A stretch of 64,000 bases of DNA from Litoditis marina (lineage: Eukaryota; Nematoda; Chromadorea; Rhabditida; Rhabditidae), in the NCBI GenBank assembly GCA_964036275.1, contig OZ038439.1, positions 2,255,142-2,319,141 of the forward strand, in the 5' to 3' direction. Below are positions 53,990-64,000 of this stretch, one piece after another. A program made the translations under genes and the position numbers. Every line of letters begins with the position of its first letter. The stretch's first letter is position 1. The notes beneath the pieces are model-generated. The model did not search any database. It had not been told where the DNA came from and saw only the letters and a program-made list of their open reading frames with translations.

Positions 53990-56775
53990 AATCTGGGGTC
54001 AAACACGACAAATTTGGGGCAGAATGGCATGCGCAAATAAGGAAATGGGTCAGGCCGGGCAAATGGGTTTGGTATGGTACGGAATACGGGATTAGGGGTG
54101 GGATACCAACAATCTGGGGTCAAACAGGATAAATTTGGGGCGGATTGGGATACGCAAATAAGGAAATGGGGTACGGTATGGTACGAAACACGGGTTGGGG
54201 GCAGGGTACCAACAATCTGGGGTCAAACACGACAAATTTGGGGCAGAATGGTATGCGCAAATAAGAAAATGTGTCAGGGACGGGCAAGTGGGTATGGGGT
54301 ACGATATGGTACGAAACACGGGTTGGGGGCAGGTTACCAACAAAATGGGGTCAAACACGACAAATTTGGGGCAGAATGGTATGCGCAAATAAGAAAATGT
54401 GTCAGGGACGGGCAAATTGGTTTGGTGTGGTACGGAATACGGGATTGGGGGTGGGATACCAACAATCTGGGGTCAAACACGATAAATTTGGGGCGGAATG
54501 GCATGCGCAAATAAGGAAATGGGGTACGATATGGTACGAAACACGGGTTGGGGGCAGGTTACCAACAATCTGGGGACAAACACGACAAATTTGGGGCAGA
54601 ATGGCATGCGCAAATAAGGAAATGGGGTACGATATGGTACGAAACACGGGTTGGGGGCAGGTTACCAACAAAATGGGGTCAAACACGACAAATTTGGGGC
54701 GGAAAGCGATACGCAAATAGGGAGATGGGGTACGGTATGGTACGAAACACGGGTTGGAGGCAGGGTACCAACAATCTGGGGTCAAACACGACAAATTTGG
54801 GGCAGAATGGTATGCGCAAATAAGAAAATGTGTCAGGGACGGGCAAGTGGGTTTGGTATGGTACGGAATACGGGATTGGGGGTGGGATACCAACAATCTG
54901 GGGTCAAACAGGATAAATTTGGGGCGGAATGGGATACGCAAATAAGGAAACGGGGTACGGTATGGTACGAAACACGGGTTGGGGGCAGGGTACCAACAAT
55001 CTGGGGTCAAACACGACAAATTTGGGGCAGAATGGCATGCGCAAATAAGGAAATGGGTCAGGGACGGGCAAATGGGTTTGGTATGGTACGGAATACGGGA
55101 TTGGGGGTGGGATACCAACAATCTGGGGTCAAACACGATAAATTTGGGGCGGAATGGCATGCGCAAATAAGGAAATGGGGTACGATATGGTACGAAACAC
55201 GGGTTGGGGGCAGGGTACCAACAATCTGGGGTCAAACACGACAAATTTGGGGCAGAATGGCATGCGCAAATAAAGAAATGGGTCAGGGACGGGCAAATGG
55301 GTTTGGTATGGTACGGAATACGGGATTGGGGGTGGGATACCAACAATCTGGGGTCAAACGGGATGAATTTGGGGCGAAATGGGATACGCAAATAAGGAAA
55401 TGGGGTACGGTATGGTACCGAACACGGGTTGGGGGCAGGGTACCAACAATCTGGGGTCAAACACGACAAATTTGGGGCGGAAAGCGATACGCAAATAGGG
55501 AGATGGGGTACGGTATGGTACGAAACACGGGTTGGAGGCAGGGTACCAACAATCTGGGGTCAAACACGACAAATTTGGGGCAGAATGGTATGCGCAAATA
55601 AGAAAATGTGTCAGGGACGGGCAAGTGGGTTTGGTATGGTACGGAATACGGGATTGGGGGTGGGATACCAACAATCTGGGGTCAAACAGGATAAATTTGG
55701 GGCGGAATGGGATACGCAAATAAGGAAATGGGGTACGGTATGGTACGAAACACGGGTTGGGGGCAGGGTACCAACAATCTGGGGTCAAACACGACAAATT
55801 TGGGGCAGAATGGCATGCGCAAATAAGGAAATGGGTCAGGGACGGGCAAATGGGTTTGGTATGGTACGGAATACGGGATTGGGGGTGAGATACCAACAAT
55901 CTGGGGTCAAACGGGATAAATTTGGGGCGGAATGGGATACGCAAATAAGGAAATGGGGTACGGTATGGTACCGAACACGGGTTGGGGGCAGGGTACCAAC
56001 AATCTGGGGTCAAACACGACAAATTTGGGGCAGAATGGCATGCGCAAATAAGGAAATGGGTCAGGGACGGGCAAATGGGTTTGGTATGGTACGGAATACG
56101 GGATTGGGGGTGGGATACCAACAATCTGGGGTCAAACGGGATAAATTTGGGGCGGAATGGGATACGCAAATAAGGAAATGGGGTACGGTATGGTACCGAA
56201 CACGGGTTGGGGGCAGGGTACCAACAATCTGGGGTCAAACACGATACATTTGGGGCGGAATGGCATGCGCGAATAAGGAAATGGGGTACGATATGGTACG
56301 AAACACGGGTTGGGGGCAGGGTACCAACAATCTGGGGTCAAACACGACAAATTTGGGGCAGAATGGCATGCGCAAATAAGGAAATGGGTCAGGGACGGGC
56401 AAATGGGTTTGGTATGGTACGGAATACGGGATTGGGGGTGGGATACCAACAATCTGGGGTCAAACACGATAAATTTGGGGCGGAATGGCATGCGCAAATA
56501 AGGAAATGGGGTACGATATGGTACGAAACACGGGTTGGGGGCAGGGTACCAACAATCTGGGGTCAAACACGACAAATTTGGGGCAGAATGGCATGCGCAA
56601 ATAAGGAAATGGGTCAGGGACGAGCAAATGGGGTATGGTATGGTAAATGGTACGGAACACGGGTTTGGGGGCAGGGTACCAGCCAATTGGGGTCAAACGA
56701 AACAAATTTGTGGCGGGGAGGGATATGCAAATAGGATAAATAGATAGGGTGCGGGAAATTTGGTACGGTATGGTA

Positions 56776-57009
56776 TAGTCTGTTTCACCGATCGATGTAC
56801 TCCTACAGTAATCCGTCAATTATTCAAGGGGGTGTTTTCTAATGAAAAAGTCAATACTTTGGTGTCAAATTTTCAGAGTTAGTAGTAGTAAACATTCAGA
56901 AGACATAAATCAACATTTTGACGGGTTCGGAACACGCTAATATACCAAAGTTTGACCTGGAAGAGGTAGCAGATTACTGTAGAGGGTTATAAGTGGGTGG
57001 AACAAACTA
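56776..57009. mobile_element. TA-target MITE, 234 bp, with visible empty site
   Basis: Ends TAGTCTGTTTCACC and GTGGAACAAACTA are inverted repeats flanked by TA (56774-56775 and 57010-57011). The left array near 26330-26350 has the uninterrupted GGTATGGTACGAAAC with one TA. TA duplication fits a Tc1/mariner-type non-autonomous element. Confidence 0.85.
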
Positions 57010-57386
57010 TACGAAACACGGATTCGAGCGTAGGGTACCAACAATCTTGGGTCAAACAAGATAAATTTGTAGCGGGGAGGGATACGCCAATAGGATAAAT
57101 AGGTAGGGTACGGGCAAATTTGGTACGGTATGGTACGAAACACGGGGTTGGGGGTAGGGCCAACAATCTGGGGTCAACAACGACAAATTTGGAACAAGGC
57201 GGGGATAGAAAGCAGAAAAGGAAGAGCACACACACAATAAAACTATCAGTATCCATTCAGATGAAATGTTTCTTCTTCTTCGAATCGGGTGAAATGTCCA
57301 ACGATCAATAGAACTCCAGCAACTGCAAATAGCAACGTATATTAAATTCCCTCAGTACATTTTGATTGAAACGTAAACTTGTCGTA

Positions 57387-57551
57387 ATGAAATTGCGTGA
57401 AGACCAACGTGTTGTAAAGAGAATGGACATGATTAAAACATCTTTGGAAAAAGTGTTATTAATGCTCTGCACATCGAGTAATCAACTGGAACAGTCAGTT
57501 AACTTATTCTCCCAAATCGAAGCTGTCTTTTTCTTGAGCAGCATTGAGTAG
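57387..57551 (+). CDS. Small open frame, 54 aa, possible coding remnant
   Basis: Reads MKLREDQRVVKRMDMIKTSL, then LEKVLLMLC and a C-terminal LFSQIEAVFFLSSIE with heptad-like Leu/Val/Ile spacing. It resembles a coiled-coil exon but has no recognised relatives here. The left copy (26721) is broken by a stop and an inserted base. May be chance. Confidence 0.25.
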   Translation: MKLREDQRVVKRMDMIKTSLEKVLLMLCTSSNQLEQSVNLFSQIEAVFFLSSIE

Positions 57552-58713
57552 ATTAACAGAACGAACACCTTCGAGATTATTGGCATTTACCAAAAACACT
57601 CGTGCGAAGAATACCGCTCGATCTCTCCAAAAAAACTATACGATGTATGTTGCTCTCGTGTTGTGTTTTTTTTGTCGCTTTCAAGTTGAAAATGAATTAT
57701 GGCGTGCCTCGCATCAAATTACAACACAAATTTGGTCACTCCCTGAAAAAACACTTCAATTGGATTGAAAACACTCACCTCAGCTGTTCTCGTTAGTTTT
57801 GCGTTTCTTCCGATCACAAGACCAACTTTTGCCATCAGAGCGAACCAACTGAAACACAGGACCATGATTACAGGAAGATAAAAATATTTTCAACCTGGTT
57901 TAGATGTCATAAAGTCATTGAAATGAGGTTACTGAAACAAGTTGAAAAGAAAAAAAATGTTGCAAAATGTTATTTAATGCTCCTGAAGGTTAAGCCGCTG
58001 GTAGCTGCGTGGAAGCGTTCAATGAATCACCGAAAAAAAAGCAAATCCACTCACCCTAACAAAGTTTTTCCGCTCTTCTGTTGAAGTTTTCCTCCATTCC
58101 AACTACCCAAAATAATAAGGCAAACTGAAATGCAGTATGGTTCTTTCAATAACACATATAACATTATCAGTGGCGCACAACATTATGACTGTGGTTGCTG
58201 TCGATAAAATTATCCTGACACACGGTGGTCTAACTTTTGCTGTGCAAAACCTGTATGGCTTCGAACACCGACTAGTTTTTGGGTATAGTTCACAAGCAAA
58301 ACAAAGCAGACAATGAAAACTCTTCTCCGCCTAAAAAACATAAATCGTGATTTTGTCCACAAACTAGCAAATATTATAGTAGTGATCGAATGGCCAAACC
58401 TTTGTTGTAGTTTGCTCTCGACAAGCGACCTTATTCACGGAGTTTGATCAAATGAAAGCTAGACACACATCAGGGTTGAGCAAACTTCACCGTAGAGCAT
58501 TGCTTTGGAGGAAGTGAACTCTATACGCATAGCGATTCCAAATTTTGATAAAGCGTACACATTTAAATTAGGGGGTTCAATCAGATTGGTTTCAAAAAGC
58601 TATTATTAGTTGCAAAAAATGATTCGAAAAGTGTGTACCTGTGTTATAGTCGTGATCGGAAGTGAAGATTCCGTGTTTCATCTTCTACGCAACCACTTGT
58701 CATACACATTCCT

Positions 58714-58777
58714 TGGGTGGGATTTGAACCAGAACTGAGCACGCGGCGGGAGCACGTTTACCGCTGCGCCACACCTT
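58714..58777 (-). repeat. tRNA-like element
   Basis: Copy of 28050-28113 with the same A-box-like and B-box motifs. Confidence 0.45.
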
Positions 58778-60439
58778 CACTTCGCTCTGAGAACTCCATC
58801 TAGTTGACATTATCTCTGGGAGTTGGGACGCTGAAAAACTATACATTGTAACTATACAACTATACATATTGCAGATAGAGTGTTGTACGGAAAGGAAACT
58901 CAAGTATACACGATAAATAGTGGGGTAAACTCCTTTGTGAAGCACTTTTTTTGACTGCACTTTTGCTTTTTTTGACTGCACTTTTTTTGTGGAACAAACC
59001 ACAGCTTTCGGAGTTAGACCAAAACGCATCACTACAAAATTACAAACACATACGGAAACAAAATGACGGTGTTAGCAGTTAGCCAGGTAATCGTTAAAGT
59101 GGCTCAAATGTTTTCATCAAAAGTGAAGCGGTGCTAGGCTTATCTTCAATCCCGAAATGTTATAATTTCATTTTTAAACTTCAGCAAGCTTCATCAATAG
59201 AAATACAGATCTCCCTCTCCATTACAAATCATCAATTGCAAAAAATCACGCATTGCTCAAAACATAACTTAGTTGAAAATATCAAAAGAAACTACCTTTC
59301 AAAACCGGACTTTTCAGAAATGAACACGTAGAAGACTTCATTTCAACGTCTCAATTCTTCAGTACTATCCAGTATCTAAAATAAAAACCATTCAAATATA
59401 ACATTTCTCGAAATGCATATAGTTCAACGAGAAGTTTCTTCTCTTGCGAACTTTGACAATCTAGACCAAAACGGAAGTTCTCACAAATATTGACTTTCAT
59501 CAGAAAGCAATTTGACGAGTCATTTATGATTAACCAACTATGTGGTACACTAGAAACTCAAACGAATTAAAATATTGCCACCCTGCATGAAAAAAAACAA
59601 GCAGATGGCAATTTACCTACTGTGTTTGTAGTTTGACCTTTGCAAGGCAAGACATCAAACTACAACCCAAGCTCAATAGCATAGTATACTCCCCGCAACT
59701 CAACTTTTGCACAATTCCCACAAATGAGAATCCAATTCGATTCAGATTGCCGATATGGTTTGAGACAAGGGTAGAGGACAGGGCCTATTAACCAATAATC
59801 CGACCAAAGGTATGGAACGGGTGGTGTCTTATCCCGAGTCCCACCCCGTAAAATGGGACAATGTCCCACAGAACAGGGCCCATACCCCAGAGCAGTACGG
59901 TCTTCGGGCGAGGGTTCCCCTACCGTCGCAAACTCTGGTGCAATCTGTCACAGTTCGGACTCTCAGTGTGGTACAGTGGGTAGTTGAGAGAATTCTGTTC
60001 AAAAGTTCAGAGACTAGTGTCAATCAGCGAGAAACTCTGAAAAAAGGTGATTTACTATAGTAAAACATATCGTGATATGAAGTTTACAGTAAACCCTACA
60101 TTTTATAGTTGATTTGCTAATAAAGAAAGAACTGAAGTATCATCAAACTAAGTTGTTCTACGATTATTGAGTAATAAAGTCATTAAAACATCAAAAACTT
60201 CCTCAGACTTCGTAGTTCGAGACTTGAACGTTGGTTAATGACAATTGTAATACACCGTGCATAATCATTACATTATGTACTCGGTTATACTTACTGAACT
60301 AATCGGAAAAATACAAAATATGAGGAAAAACAACCTATAAAAACATTCGAAAACCAAAACCAACCTCCCTGCAGCCGACTAGACGAACGTTTTCTCTGCG
60401 AATGAAGTTTTCTGCCAGCATTGACTCGCGTGAAACGGG

Positions 60440-60603
60440 TAAAACCTCATGGGAAACTGATATCATTTCCTCGTAAGGATCTCATGACCACCTCGTGAGC
60501 TACTCGTGAACTTCTAAAGTTGTAGCATATAAATTAATAGAACCTCAAGAACATGAGGTATTGCTCATGAGGTTTTTCGATTTCTGAGAGATTGCTACCG
60601 TGC
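60440..60603. repeat. Fold-back MITE, CTCATGAG family
   Basis: Copy of 29775-29945. Confidence 0.55.
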
Positions 60604-60939
60604 GTGTTTTTCTCCCTATCGTGTTTTATCTTGGTTATCAATGATGCGAAGTTCGTTGTGTGAAATAAACCAAAATTTCCTCTCTTCTGAAAAATTGTCA
60701 AACAAGACAGAAAGAGCAGTTAGTTTCACATTGAACCAGAATCTTGAGGAATTTGATCTTTCAATTACGACACGTCTAGTACATTACAAACGTTAACACT
60801 GTTGCAAGCTAACGAACATTCACCTCATGACATCAATCTCTGATTTCCTAGCGGTTTGGTACTGTTTTTACCATACATCTTTTACATGTTTTTTACCATA
60901 CATGTTTAACATGTTTTTTTACCTCACCTGAAATTTCAG

Positions 60940-61540
60940 AACTTATCTCCAAACAGGCCGAAAGTTTGAAACTACAAGAGGAGATGAGGAAACATTTCGA
61001 AAACGCATTGGCTGATAAAACAACTTCGTCAGTTGAAAAGGTCGATGACATGCAGGTTAGCCATTCTATAGTCTGTTTCACGCTTTTATAACCGTCTTCA
61101 GTGATATGCTCAAACTCCCAAGCCAACGTTTGGTTAGTTTGGTTACGGTATTGTTATCCCTACCTTACTACCAAATCTAAGTTGGAAATCAATATAATCG
61201 AATTATTCATTAGAAAATGCCTCCTGAATATTTGACGGCTTTTTTCTGCCTAGTTCCTGTTTATCAGCAAAAGTGTACAATACAAGACTCTGTGAGAGTG
61301 GGCCTGAGTATCTAGTTATCCATTGTCCGATTGTCTACTTTTGCCGTCGGTTAACCTTTTCATTTTTTTACTTAGCGATGTGTTGCTAATAGAAGTGAAA
61401 CCACACGAACTCAGCACTGGGAATGAACCCCATAATATACTCTACATTTTTCTTGCATTTTTCAGGGCTCCGAAGTCTGCGGGCAGTGCAAAGAAAAAAC
61501 TTCGGAAGAAGAACTTCCATTTTGGTTATTTTTAATGTGA
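60940..61540 (+). pseudogene. RING-family exons 3-4 remnant, right
   Basis: Exon 3 60940-61055 and truncated exon 4 61466-61540 (GSEVCGQCKEKTSEEELPFW, TGA). One Glu of the left copy is Gly here. No RING exons 1-2 upstream. Confidence 0.65.
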
Positions 61541-61865
61541 TTTGTAGTATTCATACCATTGCTGAGACACAAGTGATAGATTTTGTTGTGAAGAAGCTGT
61601 TCTGTACAAATTACAATGTGGAAAGAAAGGAAATTCGAGGGTTCATTTGGAGCTTTGAAAACATCTCAACTTGGTTGTTTCATATACAATACTTGACTCA
61701 GTTTTTAGATAAGAATAGAATAATATTCATTCGCGATTGAAAACGTTACTTTCCACATAGTATGTGGCACTCCAAATGGATGAACTGAGCGAATAATTAT
61801 AAAGAAATAGTTTTATTGTCTTCATTTTTTACTTGACACTCAACGAATCAATTTCCCTGAGATAA

Positions 61866-61879
61866 CACATTTTCTTATC
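61866..61879 (+). promoter_or_regulatory. CACATTTTCTTATC promoter element
   Basis: About 100 bases upstream of the ATG at 61971; same as 31203-31216. Confidence 0.5.
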
Positions 61880-61970
61880 AAAAATGTTCCACAAGACACC
61901 TGCTATCTTCCCCAAATTGCTGCGTTAACTCGCTAAACCATTCAAGTCCGATATAATATTCTCGTTCATA

Positions 61971-63463
61971 ATGGAGTTGGAATGTCCTATCTGTATATCA
62001 CCGTTCGGTAAGATTGAAAAAAAAGTTGAACAAAACTTAGTTCTTAGCGAACAAGTTTCAAAGAGTGTTTCAAGTGTTTGAGTTTTTGGAAAAAAAAAGA
62101 AAACGTGAACGGTTCCATACCCTTTTCACAACCAGTTAAGACCTGCACCTTCGCGTTGTGAAGTATTATATTTTAGTTCGATATCCTTTCTTCAGAAAAA
62201 AAGAACTACATAGGGAAGAGAGAGGTGAAAGCTTGTTATCAGCCTAATCTTGCTGTACACTTAACTATCGCAAGATATAGTCGATTTAACAGTTCTTCAC
62301 CTTACCAATGTAACAAATTTCCAAGTGTGTATAACGAATGTTTCATTTCTAAAAACCCTGTAAGAGATGTAGTACAATGAGCAAAGTGGTTTAGTATAAT
62401 AAATATCTTATATGAGTCGTGCAATTCAATAATACTTCTTGTATTTCACTTGTGGACGTGTTTAGGCCTCTGATTTTTCAGATGAAGTTGAAGTTCGTCC
62501 GCTAGTCGGAATATGTGGTCATTCAATGTGTGAATCCTGCCTCCGACCCGGAATTTCCTGCTCCATTTGTAGAAAGGAAGACGCCTTTCGGTTCAGGACG
62601 GTCAACTATCAACTCATTGGTGAGAAAGAAGAAAAAATCGAAAATCTTAGTTGAAATGAAATCGAGTCGATATGATGTCGAAGTGTTTCTCCAAACATGT
62701 GAACCAAAAGCAAGTTGCTAATATGCAGCCTGATATGTAGGCTATAGGCGCCAGCATTATTCTGTAAACTGCCGTTGGGTGTGCCTTTATCAGGCTTTTT
62801 TTAGTTCTTCCATCACTTATAGTGGGGGCCAAATTTATAAATTTATGTCTCTTGCCGGAATCGAACCTGCAAGCGGAAGATTCGTAGCAGGACGCTAGCC
62901 ACTATGCTATTAGAGTACAAAACCGCAAAGCTTCGGAATCGAAGACATGTGTGCGTACACAGCGAAAACTAATATACACAGTACGCTCCCGCCTTTCCGT
63001 TGGCGACGACTATGTGCTCGTCACCCATGATCCGTATTTTGTTGTTCAAAGTGACAGGAAGGACACAACAACTTGAACAGCTGTCGTCAAGAGAGATTTT
63101 ACCAGTATGTGAAAAAAACAATTAAAAAACCGTGTCATTAGTCAGTTTCACATTTAATCGCAATCCTAGAGAATACGATTTTTGTTTGTAATCACAAACG
63201 AACAAACGGTAACACTGTTGCAAACTTACGAACATTCACCCAATGACCTCAGGTTCTGAGTTGTATTTCTAGCGGTATGGCAATAAGTTTTTGTTTTACC
63301 TTACATGTTTTACCTGTTCACTCATAAACAACTACCAATTTCAGAACTTATTTCCAAACAAGTCGAAAATCTGAAACTACAAGAGGATATGAAAAAACAA
63401 CTAGCAGATGCATTAGCTGACAAAAAGTCAACTACGTCCATCGACGAAGTTGATGACATGCAG
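61971..63463 (+). CDS. RING / B-box-like gene, right copy, first three exons (cut by window end)
   Basis: Exons 61971-62007, 62482-62619 and 63345-63463 code MELECPICISPF, the second RING half (VGICGHSMCESCLRPGISC, CSIC) and the coiled coil (ISKQVENLKLQEDMKKQLAD), ending in phase 0 at a GTGAGC donor. They match exons 1-3 of 31313-50316. No exon 4 is present in 63464-64000, which looks intronic, so the rest lies beyond the window. Confidence 0.78.
62829..62925 (-). repeat. tRNA-derived SINE-like element
   Basis: Minus strand has TAGCATAGTGG, a B box GGTTCGATTCC (62857-62867) and the tail AGAGACATAAATTTATAAAT, matching 14628-14720. Intron 2 of the right RING copy. Confidence 0.5.
62930..63040. 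repeat. Dispersed repeat, GGAATCGAAGACA family
   Basis: Second copy of the 12640-12790 repeat. Confidence 0.5.
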
Positions 63464-64000
63464 GTGAGCTTTTTTTCTTTACGACGTCAGTTTTTTTCTG
63501 TTTGGTGTCCTCTTTATCAGCAAAAAGTGTACAATACATGTGAGAGTGGGCGTGACTAGCCAATAGTTCAATGTTCAATTGTCCAATTGTCCACTTTTGC
63601 CGTCAGTTATAAAGTTTATTGTCATTCTTGCTAATTTACATCTCAATTATTTTGTTTGTTCAATGAAGATTCGTAAAAACTAGTGGGAGAACTGCAAAAA
63701 TCAAGGCGAAAGAACTTTTCATTGAACGCTTGAATTGTCTGATTGATCACCCTGCTGTCCATTTTCTAGCTCTTCCCTTTTAAATGAATAGTCAAATTTC
63801 TTGCACGATTTCTTCACACGCTCTCATAATCTCTACTCCCACAATATCAAAACAAAGAAGGGAAACAATTAGATTACAACATAGAATAACAATAGAAAAC
63901 CAAAACCGACGGGAAGGGTGGGCAATTTAAACAAATGGATAATTAGAAGTTTCGGCTCAGAATTAGATGAACAATTCTGCAAAATAGAACAATACAAACG

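Larger units (their letters stand above)
53440..57240. repeat. Minisatellite array, 75-bp unit, right
   Basis: Same 75-bp unit as 22700-26520, here with very regular 225-bp higher-order repeats (for example units starting near 54754, 54979, 55204 and 55429). Interrupted by insertions at 53635-53989 and 56776-57009. Long open frames in it are artefacts of the multiple-of-three period. Confidence 0.9.
57168..62244. repeat. Recent duplication block, right copy
   Basis: Counterpart of 26505-31584 in the same orientation. From about 57870 to 60900 it holds no convincing exon. Confidence 0.9.

Noticed and set aside
53394..57256. Long frames (up to 355 residues) in the right minisatellite
   Set aside because: Same artefact of the 75-bp period.

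Overview
The window looks like a chromosomal stretch from a nematode, most likely Caenorhabditis or a close relative. The sequence is AT-rich and carries many short introns with TTTTCAG-type acceptors. It holds trypsin-inhibitor-like (TIL) and lustrin-type secreted proteins, divergent RING-finger proteins with very short first exons, dense fold-back MITEs, and CTTATC (GATA-type) promoter sites. No bacterial, viral or CRISPR features were seen. All gene models were spliced by eye; the main support is that every exon series keeps frame and phase from start to stop.

Layout. Positions 1-6.2 kb hold secreted-protein genes: the last exon of a small Cys-rich peptide gene (+, 120-283), a complete seven-exon TIL/Cys-rich-repeat gene (-, 3881-409), and a second small Cys-rich peptide gene (+, 5625-6185). 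Positions 6.7-19.4 kb hold RING genes: a 168-aa gene with an unusual tail (+), a short 122-aa gene (+), an orphan first exon (+), and a complete ten-exon RING/B-box-like/coiled-coil gene (-, 19333-12266, 369 aa). From about 20 kb a large unit begins: a lustrin-like secreted gene (-), a 75-bp minisatellite, a non-coding block, a remnant of RING exons 3-4, then a ten-exon RING/B-box-like gene (+, 31313-50316, 364 aa). Intron 5 of this last gene is about 12.8 kb long and contains about 10.5 kb of a 34-bp purine-rich satellite plus a LINE reverse-transcriptase fragment. From about 51 kb the same unit starts again and runs off the right edge; its RING/B-box gene is cut after exon 3.

How the genes relate. 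The RING genes are one paralogous family built from the same exons in the same phases: RING half 1 (37 nt), RING half 2 (138 nt), coiled coil, CxxC-CxxC exon, CxxC-HxxH exon, then four or five C-terminal exons. All six first exons found here have a CTTATC site about 100 bp upstream of the ATG, which suggests shared, possibly intestinal, regulation. The truncated and orphan pieces are by-products of repeated local duplication. Introns and spacers are filled with MITEs, tRNA-derived SINE-like pieces and satellites. Three insertions in the minisatellites can be dated relative to the arrays because target-site duplications are visible.
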